DNA from: Turbatrix aceti
Lineage: Eukaryota > Nematoda > Chromadorea > Rhabditida > Panagrolaimidae
Direction of reading: 5' to 3'
DNA: 64,000 bases
Assembly: GCA_963969345.1 (NCBI GenBank)
Contig: OZ017769.1
Span: 7,815,725 to 7,879,724, forward strand
Shown here: piece after piece, positions 1-12,522 of the stretch
How positions within the stretch are numbered: the first letter of the stretch is position 1
Layout: each line of letters begins with the position of its first letter
Notes under the pieces: generated by a model
Database searches by the model: none
Seen by the model: the letters and a program-made list of their open reading frames with translations, nothing else
What the model was told of the DNA's origin: nothing
Position numbers and translations under genes: made by a program

Positions 1-3000
1 TGAATGACAGCCATCCAGCGTGATAGGAGGTGGAGTATACTGTAGGCGCTACAAAACTTTTCCAAACTAGGGTTGCTTGTTACTTTTATGTTTTTGGATT
101 TTTGGATTTTGGATTTGTTTTTCGCCGATGCGAACAAAATCGAATCAACAAATCAAATCCGTATGATAAATACAATGTTCGTTCGCATGTACGTAGGAGT
201 GCGGTAAATATGCAACAAGCGATATCGAACACTTTTTTGATATCTCCCTGCTCTCCGTCACAGTTGTTTCATTTTTTTGATTGCGTGTTCATATGCCCAG
301 GTGTCGAGGGGGACGCGGGGTATCACATTAATTTGTTGCATCTTATATAACTCTCTCTAGTCCGCCCAGGTGAAGAGCTTTCTTGTCATCAAATGTCAAA
401 TTTTTTGACGTGATCAAAAAAAATATCATCGAGCGAAAACATCGAATTTCATCAGTCCGGGAAAATTAAATAAAATTCTTCTTTCGGTTATTTTTTTTGA
501 TCCAGAAAAACAAAACTTGTAAATAGATTTTTTATTCCACCTGTTCTCCTGATTTGTTTTTTGCCAGTCTGGCTGGCACACCGGTTAATGGTCGGGTCTG
601 AACAAAAAAAACGAAGAACTATTAAAATTCGGTCCCAAATTAATGGGATATCTGGGTAAAAGCTTTTCAATTAACGACGAAAAACGAACACACGCACAGG
701 CACGCGTCGTCGACGCGTCGGTTGTTGTTTTTTTCGTTCCTGTTCATTTGGTCGCTCCGCTTGCTCCCGGTCAATCAAGCAAAGGCAAAAAAAATCACTC
801 ACTTAATTTTTTGATTTGATTGCCTCGATTGACTCGCTAACGACGTTCATTTGCTTTTTGTCACTTGGATATGTAATGCCTTGAGGCATAATAACAAGGG
901 ATGCAAACAAGATGAACACTGATTAAAAGCAATCCCGAACGACCCATGGCCGAGACGGGACGGGTGGTGGCGGCTTCATTAAGTGTCAATCACTTTGGAG
1001 GGAGTGAGCACTACTGATGGTAGGAGGCAACTATAGCTACTACCTGCCATCAGTACCGCAGGCCGTCGCCTCGGTGTTCTTCCAGTTGTATGCGTGGTTT
1101 GAATCTGAATTTTTTCTTGTTTTTTGTTTTTTAAATTTTTTGGCTTCATTTTAAAAATTCGCTGCAGAACATTTGCAACACTCTGCCCCCCACGCCGGCA
1201 GGTAACGATAAAAAAAACGTAGATAATAGTCAGATTGAAGACAGCCAGGCCAACCAGGCGATCTCGGCGCAATTTGATCTGCTCTGCTTTTTAAAGCAGC
1301 ATGCTTGTTATTAGAAGTACAAATACCGCTCACTCACTCTGATTACGTCGGATGAGTGAAAAAGTGAAAAAAAGTGAACAATGATGACAACGATGAAAAC
1401 CGAGGGGATGAATGACGATATTGATAGCTGGCGAGGCGGACGCATTCTTTTTTTTATTCCCCTTCCTGGCACATTGAATATTAGTCCTTCTGTCAGTCAG
1501 ATTTGATGAAAAAGAGTTGACAATTTTTTTTCTTTTTTTTTCTGCGATGTCAAATTTTTTGGCCTTTTGACGTTGATTTTTTTTTATTAATTTTTGTCTT
1601 CGTTGTTGGATTTACCACAAATCCAACAATCGACGCCAACCACGCCGGGTTCTGTCTCCTCCCTCTACGTACCCCATCTCAAGTGACAATGGATGCATAT
1701 GTTTAGTCTAGCAATTAACAGGTAATTGTAACTGACCATGATGGGTGCGGTACGCCCTCCTCCCTTTTTATGCGACTAAGTTGCAAGCCGGTGGCTCGAC
1801 GATCGTTTTCGTCGAGTGGAGCGCGAGTGGAGAGGGTAGCAGTGATACCTACCCACCTACCTGCCTACGATAAGCCTCCTGCTGCGTCCCAACAGAGCGA
1901 TTCCCACCCGCGGGGGTCATCCACTTAATTTGCAGCGATCGCGAGCGCTGTGTGGTAAAAGCTGTGAAAACACAATATAGACGATTAACAAATTACCCAA
2001 TTGTTATTTATTCTCTCTCTTTCTGCCTTTTTTGTGAGCTCTTCAATTTTTGGAGTGAGGTGTCGGGTCATTGTTTGAACTTGGGTAAGGACAGCGTGTG
2101 CCATTTTGGTTACTCTCAGCTTAATTTCTTGCATATTTCATGGAAGGGTACTGTAAGGTTGAATTTCCACCAGGTAAAGGATTTTTGGTTGCTAACCTCA
2201 ACTTGGAATTGCATTTTCATCATCTTGGTACAAGTTGATTGCTGGCCAGTCATTTATTTGTGGCTGCCTAAATGAGCAATAAGCGACTTACTGACCAGCT
2301 GGCAGACTGGCACCTATAGCTAGCCATCTAAAATTTTTCGGTTATGACAAAAGAGTACAATGAAGATGTACTCTCGTGTCTGTCTTCTCGACAATAACAA
2401 AGTGCGCACTTGCTGAAGCCAGCGAGGCGGCAACTTATTAATCGCATGCCATCCATGTAACCCCCTCCAACCCCATAGGATGCCCGGATGAGGTCAATTA
2501 AAGGACCTGTTCTGTTTTGTCTTTCATTCTTGTCCTCGATTCGTAAATCCATCCAGCACGTATCATTTGGTAGGCATGATTTATAATCACGAGGCAGCCA
2601 CCATACAATGCTCCGTAATATAAAAGGTAGTCATAAAACAATTGCCTACCAGGACCTAGGCCACGCGGGGCTCGCATCGGGCACACAATCAAATTTTCTC
2701 CCCCCTCGTTGTCACATGTATGTATGTATATTTGTGCCATGTTTCGGGTTTTTGGAAGAAACAAATTAAATATGCCATTGAGAAATCCCATGTTTGTTTG
2801 CCTCTTGTTGTTTTGTCGGATGAGATTCAACAGTACCGAAACCAAACAGCGCACTTGAAAATGTTTTGTCAATTTTTTATTATTACTGTATTTCATCCCG
2901 AAGATCGTTATTCGTGGCTTAACTTGGATAAAAATATTTCAACAATCTTTGATCATGTTTAGTTCATTTTTTTCTTGTTCCAGATGAATTTAAACCGCTC

Positions 3001-5234
3001 CTAAATTTCCCCCAGCGCGCTAAAAAATACGATTATGCCTAGAAAAACAAAGTTCTTACAAATCAAGAATGTATACGTATTAGATGTTTATGAATAGTTT
3101 ATCCCATATTCTGGAGTCTTCTTTCTCATTGTCTTCGCTTAACACGCTCAGAAAAATAAATCCGGCGCGCATTGCCATGGTGAAATTAGCCCAAGTTTGA
3201 GAAAAGCTATTTAGGATTTTATGCAGAAATTTACACATTCTCAATAGAAAACTAAATACTAACAGACAGGGCCCGACACGGTAAACGGAGGCTGTGTGGC
3301 AAAAATTAATTCATGCAAAGACGCGCGCACCGCGGACAATTGGCCGGAGAAATTTTTAATTTCTTGCCTTTTGGGCATGCTATTGAAGGGGGTACTGTAG
3401 GGGCATGCCACGGAGCTTGTTTGGGAGTCACTACCTTTAGCATGAGTTGCGCGAAGACGAAATAAGTTGGTATTTTTTTGGTTCATTAATTAAACAATTT
3501 GTAGCCTTTGATTCACTCATTTTAATAGAGTTAGGCGAAAACTACATAAGAAGAAGGGGCGTGAAAAGGATTAAAATTATAGATCGTTAAAACCGAATTG
3601 TTAACCGTTTACGGAGTTTTTGCTAGACGTGACCACCGTCCGATGGACCACGCGGTGCTTCAACCGTTCGATCGACTGCAATTTGTGTGTTCGTTAACAA
3701 AAGTTTGTGCTCGACAATTTGGCATACAGTTTGTATATCGCCCTCAAAGAAGCGCATCTCATTCTTTCATTCTTGGCGAGACAAATAATAATTTTTTTGT
3801 TTTCTCCTTGCCTTCAATTTTCTAACTTAATTTTTCGTTCATACCGTTACCCCTTCCTTCCATCTCCCTTTTTTCAAGTGTTTTTTTTGCTCGAACAAAA
3901 CTGCGTGTGTTTATAATTCATAATTTGCCAGAAATATTTTCCCCTCAATAATCCAGCTCGCAGACAATAATACCGTATCCCCTCCTCCGCCCCTTCTCTC
4001 CGAGCAATTGAATTGCAGTGGAATCCGTTTCACGATGCAATGGATGGTGGATATTTGATTACGACATCCAATAAAAAGCGTATGAGTGCGGGCGCGCACT
4101 GGCTGACGCCTAGAGCAAAAAAAAAGATTGTGTCGGTCGTAGTAGCAGTGGTGGTACATTGTTATGTACTTTTTTGCTTCTTCTTGCTTCTTTTAGTATC
4201 TTGTGTTTACTTTATTTCATCCAACAAAATCCCGGAGTCTCATTGTCACACAGCCAACAACCGGCTGTCTTCTCTTTGTCGTTGGTAGCATTGTAATTGT
4301 AATCGTCTTCAAGATATGTCTTTCATGTGTAATCATTATAATCTCGTTTGGATTTAGGTACAATGTCCTCAACGTTTTCACGTATTTTGGAAGTTTCAGA
4401 CATTATTTAAAAAATTTAATCCAAATTTAATACAACTTGTGGATGTTTTCGATACAGTAACATTGAACAATTGTTTGAAAATTGAATCGAGGATGCCGAA
4501 TAATCTCAATATGTGCCATTCTGTCAACTTCTATGGTCCTCCAAATGCCATACATTTGGGAGTTGCCCCGGCATCCAAGCATCCAACTTGGTAGCGTCAG
4601 TGGTGAATAATTATCATTGTAGCAATCCTATGCGTTCCTTTTTTTGCCTTCTTTTTGCAACTCGACGACACCAAAGACGACACACCATCCCATCATCATC
4701 ACGAATCCCCGTGAGAGTATTTATGGGTTTGGGTCTTCTCTTTTCTTCTGACCGTATAGAGAGATGGATATACATATATCGTTTCTATATTGTCTCCTAT
4801 ATGTAGCAGAGGATGATTATCCAACCGCTGTCTTACATACTTGAGTCAAGTTGAGTCTTTGAATGGATATCGCTCTATTCGGGAGGCGGGAAAGAAAGAA
4901 GTCACCATCCTCCCCTCCCCCCTCTCACTCGAAATTGTCAATTAGTCATTTTTAATATTGTTTCCCACAAACAGCGCGCATGCCACGAGAACAATGCTAA
5001 ACGTTCTCCGACGGCCCCTCCCCCTTTTCATGGTCCGTTTCAATGATGTCCTCGATGCCAGAAGTCTGCTTCCATGGCAGCCGGCTGCCTGCTTGCGGGC
5101 TTTCAATTACGGTCTTGATGACCCGAGGCATACAGTAGCGCGTATTTTGAATCATGGAAAATTATATGTTGCGTGATTTTTTGGTTTTCAACATGTAGAA
5201 TTTTTTTGAGCGTTTTAAACTTTTTGTTTTTCAG
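1..5234. other. Non-coding upstream region of the ARID3 gene
   Basis: No exon with codon-like composition and matching splice sites was recognised in this stretch. It is rich in T and A homopolymer runs, with scattered TACTGTA/TACAGTA motifs (near 38, 2149, 2886, 3391 and 5111). It ends in a good 3' splice site, TTTTTCAG at 5227-5234, about 70 bases before the ARID3 start codon. It therefore probably holds the promoter and either an undetected 5' untranslated exon or, if this is a nematode, an outron for spliced-leader addition. Confidence 0.5.
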
Positions 5235-5301
5235 CTTTCAAGATCTCACGCCTTCACTTCTGACAGACCACTGACGTTGTTGCTTGTTTTCTACATCGAC
5301 C

Positions 5302-8300
5302 ATGGATTCCCCGCTACTGATGGCTAGCTCCGGCGTCGGCGGAGGCGAGTCGTCGTCACCTTTCCTCCAGGACATCAAGCAGTCCTCCCTCGACGCGGAA
5401 TCAACTCTCGTCGGCGACGGACTCAACAAGGAGATTCCCTCGCCTGCTGCCAGCCTCAACGACGACAGCGGTCTGAACTCATCCGACAACAGCGGTTTGG
5501 ATCCCAACTCTTACGAAGCCACGCAAAAGACTTTTCAAAAAATGCTTGGTAAGTTTGTTCGATTGCCTTTTTTATTGGGACAATGATTGGGGCTTGATTG
5601 TATCTGTGCACCTCTCACGGAGAGGGGGGGGGGAAGCTCCTGCCTGCTTGCGCAAACAATACCCGCACCACCACGCGCAGAGGTCGACTTGCGCGGAGGT
5701 ACATAGTAGGGTGAGCGGGTTACTGTAAACTTGCATACTTGATTGCTTGACTAACTGACTCCGCCGCAAAAGAGGCACTAGTTGTTTGTACTTAATTTTA
5801 TTTGACATGCACAATGATTTTTTTTTCGGAGAAGGCACAAAGTTGTGAACGTTTTGTTTTGAGAATCACAAACTAAATAAAGAAGAAAAAAAAGTTGGTG
5901 TACTCTGTACATTTACAACTGGGCACTTTTTTCAATGCGCCGAGAGCAACTTTCTGATACGTATTATGTAAGTGCTGCAGAACAGCGCCGGGGAGATCTT
6001 ATTACATAATCACCAAGCAATGAGACAAGTCAATCAAGAGGTGCCTGAGCAGGTGAATTTATTATTATTTGATTCACTTTCTGCAAGCTTGTCACAATTT
6101 GATGAAAGCAGCTGCGGTTTTGATTTTTTTGCCCTGAAAATGCGACGACACGCGACAAAAATCCGGGAGTAAAACTCAATAATATTTTTTGAGCGGTTTT
6201 TAGCTGGACTTCCTTTTCGGCACACACTCATGGGAAATCCCTTTTTTGCCGTGCTCCAGCAGCAGCATCAGATGCTCGGCCAGAGCCCGTTTGGAGGCCT
6301 TCTAGGCGGTGGGGACAACGGCGCCTCGCCGCAGCCGTCCAGCAGTCGACAGACTCCGGAACAAAACGAGGAAGACGAAGAAAACCTCGATGATGTCGAA
6401 AACATCAATGGCATCGAGCCTGAGGATTTGTCGCTCAGGTAAGCACTTGTTTTTTTTTGTTTTTGTTTGCTCGAAGCAGACTGGTTTACGACAGTTCATT
6501 TACAGCCGATCCAGCAACAACAAAAAGGGCAGCATCGATGCCGACGACAGTGGCTCGACGACCGCCGGTTCATGGTCATTTGAGGAACAGTTCAAGCAGG
6601 TTGGTGCCCACAGAAGAATTGTTTTCTTCTTTCTTCTTTTTTCTTTGTTTCGGGTTTGTCTGGAAGACAATTGTTGACCGGACACTTTTACAACTGGGTT
6701 ACGTGCATTTATACCCCATATATTTATACGGTTGCGAATTAACAAGTGAGGTACATGAAATTAGAGACGATCGTATAACGAACGGCAAATTGCTTCCTTC
6801 TGTCCAGAAGGTGTCCAGACCTTATTGGGCGAAACTGATCTAAATTTACCCAGGGACAGTACGACAATTAAAAAATAACCGGCAGCGCCTTTCGCAACTC
6901 AGGTTCAAATAAAAGCAACAAGGTGCACCGCAAAAAAAGTACTATGTAGACAATTTTGTCCACCGATGGATCGGACGGTGGTCCGATGGATTACGGCGTA
7001 ATTGTCGTAATCGCCAGCAAAGTTGCATAATTACAGTTTCTTTTTGATTCGGCAGCAGTACCGCCACTTTTGAGTTGACGCCGATCAAGTTGAGTGCTTG
7101 TAGTATACAAAATTGCCCCCGCCCAGTCAAGAAAACACGCACGCTCCGGCCGTGGCTTTAGCTCCTTTTTTTCTTATTGACATTTCCCGACATTTTTCCA
7201 ATTTTTTTGACGCTCCCATAATTTTTATTCTGCATCTTGTCAAAAATCATGAAATCATGACTTTGACGAAAGATTTGGTGTAATTTGTAATGAATTTACC
7301 GGTCTGACAAAATAATTACACGACTCTTCAGTATTTCACTGGACTGCCGTGAGGGAATGCTACTCTCTTCTTTTTTTCCGGGGGAGTGGAAGGGGACAAA
7401 TTGATGAGATGGCCGGTCCATTTGAGAAGGAAATAATATATCGGGTTAATTGCCAGCATACCATTTGTTCGTACCGTATACCGTATAACGATAGGACCGA
7501 AAAACATTATCTTGTAAAATTTAATTGCATTCATACCACTTTTTTTTCAGCTATATGAAATTTCAAATGACGAAGAACGAAAAGCGTGGCTCGATGACTG
7601 GTTCTCATTTATGCAAAAAATTGGTAAGTGACTGTGTTTGGGGGTATAAAAAGGAAAGGGAGACGGTACATAGTTCGGGAGCAATACACTACACATCTTT
7701 CATCAAAAAGATTCGTCTTCTCTGTTGACTTTTACGATTACGATGTCGTATTGTATTGTTCTCACAATTTGATTTTCTCAAGTTTTTGATTGATTAGCTG
7801 GCAAATGAATGAATGAATTGACGCGCGCGAGGGAGAATTACCTCGACCGCGGTCACTTTGACCCGCAAAAGCCGGCTAGAACACCAAAAAAATGATCGGA
7901 ATTAATGTAAGCGTCGAATCAAAAGCTAAGAGGGACTTGGGGGTACAGTACCAAACAAAGCAAAATGCATGTCACGTCTTGCAGGCAAACCGGTAACACG
8001 CATTCCCATCATGGCAAAGCAAGTCCTCGATCTCTACGAATTGTATCGCCTCGTCGTCAAGCACGGTGGCCTCGTCGAAATCATCAACAAGAAGCTCTGG
8101 CGTGAGATCACCAAGGGCCTCAACCTGCCACCCTCCATCACGTCCGCCGCCTTCACCCTTCGCACGCAGTACCAAAAGTATCTCTACGAGTACGAGTGCG
8201 ACCGGATGAACCTCTCCCGACCAGAAGACCTCAACGCGGCGATTGAGAGCAACAAACGCGAAGGCCGAAGGACACAGACCGTTGGAAGTGGGGGCAGCAG

Positions 8301-9079
8301 CGGCTGCAATGGACCGCTCAACTTGGCCAACGGCCACGGTGCCGGCGCTGGGGCAGGGGGATTTGGATCTTGGGGAATGCCTTTGTTTGGAAGGCTCAAC
8401 GTTCCGTTTGGTTTCAAGACCGGTGAGTTTCGGCATTGTTTGAAAGGTTGAAATTTGTGGTATTTAAATTTCAGAAGACGACCAAAACCCTCTGGCGAAC
8501 CTTTCAAACGCTCAGCACATGCTGGCAGCCGCCGGCATGGAACCCCAACGGCAGCTGGAATTCCTTCAACGGGCCGCCGTTGAAGCCCAACGGCAAATCC
8601 CGAATTCTGGAAGGTCGTCTGCGTCCTCTGTTGACTCATTGACCGGCATGAAACGGGGCAACCCCTTTGCTTCGGCCAGCGGCAACTTCTTCGGCCAGCC
8701 CCCTGCCAAGAGGCCATGCACGTCTTCGACGCCTTGCAACAACCTCACCGGCAACGGACATGGACACGGACACGGACATGGACATGGACACGGCAGTGGG
8801 ACAACAAATCTCAAGCTCACGACCAAGGACAACCAGATGTACGTCAGCATGGAGGTCAACGGCACTCTCTATCAAGGAATTCTTTTTGCCCAGGGTACCG
8901 GGACCGGAAACACGGCCTCCAACGGACCAGAACCCAATGTCACTCCTGGATTGTTCGGCGAAACTGGCCTAACTGCCGCCGGGGGCCTGGACATGTCGGC
9001 GCTCACCGCGCTCCTGGGCGCCTCGGCCCAAGCTGCTGCAGCTGCGGCGACAAGCGAAGGCATCACTGCTTCCGAGTAG
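5302..9079 (+). CDS. cfi-1: ARID3-family (Dead ringer / CFI-1) transcription factor
   Basis: Nuclear sequence-specific DNA-binding protein of the ARID3 family; the nematode member CFI-1 controls neuronal and muscle cell fates. Six exons join in frame to 563 residues: 5302-5548, 6204-6438, 6506-6599, 7551-7623, 7985-8422 and 8475-9079. All introns are GT-AG; the largest (6600-7550) holds nothing recognisable. The ARID lies at about residues 190-312, spread over exons 4 and 5, with the invariant LDLYELYRLV and AAFTLRTQYQKYLYEYEC segments. The last exon carries a REKLES-beta-like strand region (about 470-505, with YVSMEVNGTLYQGILFAQ), the family's nuclear-localisation and dimerisation element. 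The first 180 residues are acidic and Ser/Gly-rich. The start is the first in-frame ATG after the acceptor at 5234. A Gly-His run interrupts the region before REKLES. Paralogy cannot be tested here, but the family call is firm. Confidence 0.93.
8756..8794 (+). repeat. Hexanucleotide tract coding Gly-His repeat
   Basis: About six and a half copies of a GGACAY unit (six alternating Gly-His pairs plus a final Gly) lie in the last exon of the ARID3 gene, between the ARID and the REKLES-like segment. Being a pure six-base repeat, it can change length without breaking the frame. Confidence 0.85.
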
Positions 9080-9452
9080 GCACCCTCCGAGACGTCGTAT
9101 ATCCTTACAAAACTCACAAAAACGGTATTTATTGATTTCAACTGCATTTTGAATGCCACTCCTTCTTCCGGCCCCGTAGATACACCTGTCCGCGCCGCAT
9201 GGTAACATAGATGATTCTCTATCCCTCTACCTTTCTGATTCAAGATTTTACGCATTAATTTGTCACATGTTTTCACCATTGTTCCCTAATGCTATTATTT
9301 TAATGTTTTTTTTAAGTTTCTGATGAACCCGTGCAGCTCCCGGGATCATCTAAGCACATACGCACTCGCACAAGCATCGAGCCAGTCAGTTCTTTTTTTG
9401 AAGACACTTCTTTCACTGTAGATGATGATCAATGATCAATGAAAACGATACA

Positions 9453-9458
9453 AATAAA
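9453..9458 (+). terminator. Poly(A) signal AATAAA of the ARID3 gene
   Basis: This is a consensus AATAAA 374 bases past the TAG stop at 9077-9079 and about 250 bases before the TATA box of the next gene. It implies a 3' untranslated region of roughly 390-400 bases. Confidence 0.7.
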
Positions 9459-9707
9459 GTTTCTTGCATAGTGTTACGGTTTGGTTTGTGACTTACGGCA
9501 AGAACGAGTCTTTGAACAGAAAAAAACAGTGGACAACACAGGAGAAGCAGTACTTTGTTTCCGTGATAAGCGATGTCTTATTAGTGCTGAATGTCGCGGA
9601 CAAACTCTTATCCGTGGTGGCTAAAAGTTCGTTTTTGTTATCCAAACTACAATTATTCGAGCAAAACATGCAAAATATTACCGAGAAATGCAAATTTACG
9701 ATTTGAC

Positions 9708-9715
9708 TATAAAAG
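9708..9715 (+). promoter_or_regulatory. TATA box (TATAAAAG) of the small secreted-protein gene
   Basis: TATAAAAG lies 62 bases before the ATG at 9770. A start about 30 bases downstream would leave a leader of about 30 bases. The gene therefore has its own core promoter and is not simply the downstream member of an operon with the ARID3 gene 5' to it. Confidence 0.65.
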
Positions 9716-9769
9716 CCCGGCGATTGCACGCCTTCCTTGTACCTTTGTCGAATTCTTCGTGAAGTCGAC

Positions 9770-10544
9770 ATGCGTGTTATCAACGTAGCGCACTTTTGTG
9801 TGCTCGTTTTCGTCTTTCTGGTGTTCATGCCCACCCCCACTGCGGCTCAATGGCCAGGACCCGGCTGTCCGAAGAACGCTATACCTGTCCCGAAAGATAA
9901 CCCCACAAAGTGCTTCATTCGCAACCTCGGCAACCCACGTATAACTTACGACAACAGAGGAAATGCTTCTGAATGGTGCCATGACGATTATGCATTTCCC
10001 GCCCTTATAAGGACGAAAGAAGAGTTGAATGAGTTCCGTAAGTTACTTATCTTGTATTCGATCTTGTACTCCGTAAGTTTTTTTAGTCGATACCTTAAAT
10101 GCTATCAAGGAAATGATGCTTAATAAATCCACTCCCTCTCCGGAACAGCTAGCTAAAGCTAAAAATCAACAGTATTTTACTGGAGTTTTTGTGCGTGATG
10201 ACGGCACAGTCGTCGATTACATGGATAATCCAATAGATATTGATATCGGGATAGATCCAAAACCATCAACTGGACTTCTTTTTGTTTACAGTCCAACCAA
10301 ATTTGATTTCATTTTCGACAACCCTGAAAACCCTAATGTTCTCTGTCTAACTTATATTGGACCTAATCCATACGAAACGACAACGGCACCACCCACCTCT
10401 ACCGACGCAAAGACAACGGCAGCACCCCCTTCTAACGACGCAAAGAAGGAGCCAGCTGAATCTAAAGCAGGTCAACTTTACGATGCCATGACGACTCGCC
10501 TTCCTGTCTTGGTCTTCTTTCTTATGGCGTTTGTTCTTGCATGA
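9770..10544 (+). CDS. Secreted, probably GPI-anchored C-type-lectin-like protein
   Basis: Two exons, 9770-10037 and 10087-10544, separated by a 49-base GT-AG intron, give 241 residues. Residues 1-26 form a signal peptide ending in TAAQ. The mature part has four cysteines and the spacing of a degenerate C-type-lectin-like domain: GCP, then KCF, then a helix-like ASEWC..ALI...EEL segment, then YFTGVFVRDDG, then LC near the end. The closing cysteine of a full CTLD is missing. There follows a Thr/Pro/Ala-rich, probably O-glycosylated stalk containing TTAPPTST. The protein ends in a hydrophobic tail (LPVLVFFLMAFVLA) with no cytoplasmic residues, as expected for GPI addition near SKAG. NAS and NKS are possible N-glycosylation sites. 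The fold is an inference; secretion and anchoring are well supported. It may act at the cell surface or cuticle, but the ligand is unknown. Confidence 0.8.
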
Positions 10545-10597
10545 TCACTGTCTTGTTTGCATTTTACTAATTTATGTAAGTGGTGACTACGAAGTAT

Positions 10598-10603
10598 AAT
10601 AAA
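10598..10603 (+). terminator. Poly(A) signal AATAAA of the secreted-protein gene
   Basis: AATAAA lies 54 bases past the stop codon, giving a very short 3' untranslated region. Transcription from the right-hand 4.1 gene converges on this point. Confidence 0.7.
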
Positions 10604-10809
10604 AATACTAGACATAGCTTTTTGGCCTTTTTGTCGCGTTTGACAAATTTATAACGTGGCGGTTTGGTGTCCATCGGGGTAAATGCCAACATGTTAGCAG
10701 TCTGACAAGTGGTTGACGATACTCAGGAAAAAACCGACGGCAACAATTTCCGTAAATATTCACGCTTGCAGTTTTGTCCCCTGTTCAATTTCCATATCAA
10801 CATCAATTG

Positions 10810-10815
10810 TTTATT
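10810..10815 (-). terminator. Candidate poly(A) signal of the protein 4.1 gene
   Basis: AATAAA on the minus strand (tttatt on the plus strand) lies about 340 bases past the 4.1 stop codon at 11157. No closer copy was seen. The 3' ends of this gene and the convergent secreted-protein gene would then be only about 200 bases apart. Confidence 0.5.
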
Positions 10816-11156
10816 CAAAAGTCGTGCGAATTACACAAAAAAAAACAGTGATCAAAATAATACAAAGGCTATCACGTTAATCAATCGAGATAAAGCAGCG
10901 TCCGCGAAAAAAAAACAGGTCGCGGCGATCCAAAAACAATGCCACAAAGTTGATTACGATGAGAAAATAGCGTTTAAAAAATAGGTTTCGTTATGTAACG
11001 TGCAGAGAGAGACTAACCAAGTCTGTTGTCAAGAGGAACGCGTGGTTGAAAATTAAAACAAGAATGGAGGGAAGTAAGCAACTCGTAAGCGTTTGAAACG
11101 AACAAGAAAAGTGTGTTGTAGGCGTATGAATTCGACGTTGACCAGTGCAACCATGC

Positions 11157-12522
11157 TTAGTGCTGGCTGGTCTTCTGGATCTCAACACGGTTGATCAGGA
11201 GATCCGGCGACAGCTGAGTGGCTTCGAGAAGCGCTTTTGCAAGTTCCTGGAATAATTTAAATAAATTTGTCTAATTCTATGAAAACTGTAAAACTCACAG
11301 CATCGTGATCGATGTCTTCGCCGCTGTGGATTGTGACTCGGTGTTCGACGCGTGTTTCAATGACGCCGTCTTTCTCGGTCTTGTACTGCAAAAAAAATCA
11401 AAAATCATTTAAAAATCTTCCGGGGTGTGGCCGAAACTCACAGTCAGAATCTCAACAGTTCGGTTGCCCGTCGTGATGGTTTTGGAAGAGACCAGTTCGC
11501 CGACGGGTTCGCCATCGGTCACTGGAACATGGGAGTCTTTTTCGTACGCGACAGTTCGGGTCGATGTGTGAACGACGGGAGAGCGTGTAACCGAGTCCTC
11601 GGGCTTTCCAAGAGGGGAATGGACTTGATCGGTCTTGGTGATCACTTGTTCGGCCTGAGGTGGTCGGTTGTTCTCGGCGTCGTCGACGGCGTACGTCTGA
11701 TACGACTGCTTCTGGATCGTGTGCTTTGTTGTCTGAGTTTTGATTGTTCGACTGAAAATATCCGTGATTTTTGGTTGTTAGTCTTTTTGGTTTTGTCGGG
11801 GATACTTACGTTACTTTGTTGCCATACTTGTCAACCTGAGTGGTTACGGTTTCTGGGCCGGCTTCCGATTCATGCCACGTGTGGACTGTGGTATGGGGAG
11901 GTGATGAGCCTTCCTAAAATTAGACAAAAAAATTATAATTTGCCAGATAGCTTTTAAGCTTAAAAGTCGAATCTAATCTAAGTTCTAAGAATGTTTAGCC
12001 TAAGGCTCCCAGCCCCCTACTTGCCCTGATAGCCTGTGGCAACGGTTCGTGCTCTTTGACAAGCACACTGGCTTCGACCATCTGTACACATGGTACCTTG
12101 TCGGTTTGCTCAATGTATCGGTTAACAGTTGACTCGAGTGACTGCAAATAGCGTTAGTTGTGAAAAAAATAGGACAAAAAAGTTTTTTCAGCCAACAAAC
12201 AGCAAACACACACAACACAGAGTGAAAGAGTGAAAAAAAATAGCAAAAAGTGGTTAGTTAGTACAGTCAGAGTGCATCATACCATGTCGTTTGGATCGAC
12301 GCTGGGCGCCTTGCCGGTGCCGCTGATTCTGTAGACGTGCTCGACGATTTCCTCACGAATGACCCGTCCATCCCGGTCCCGGGCCGGGGTGTAGGGACCG
12401 CTGCTGGACGACGTCCGCTGTGGCGGCTCCGGCTCGAGGAAAGCTTGGGGCTGTGCGTTAGCAGGGGCCGGCGGCATCACGCTGATGACACCGTTCGCCT
12501 TCACCGATGGCGGTGCAGAAGC
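11157..12522 (-). CDS. frm-1: C-terminal-domain exons of the 4.1 gene
   Basis: Six exons (12522-12283, 12141-12025, 11913-11810, 11751-11442, 11385-11299, 11246-11157) encode 315 residues and the stop. The first two are Pro-rich and of low similarity. The third reads HTWHESEAGPETVTTQVDKYGNKV. The remainder is the 4.1 C-terminal domain, with SSKTITTGNRTVEIL, KDGVIETRVEHRVTIHSG, DIDHDAELAKALLEA and NRVEIQKTSQH at the end. In the family this domain binds membrane-protein tails and other adaptors. The intron after 12025 is a GC-AG intron (AGG|GCAAGT), the only choice found that keeps the frame. Confidence 0.9.

Noticed and set aside
5973..6052. Possible extra exon between ARID3 exons 1 and 2
   Set aside because: With either candidate acceptor the frame is broken by a stop or does not match exon 2; direct joining of 5548 to 6204 is in frame.
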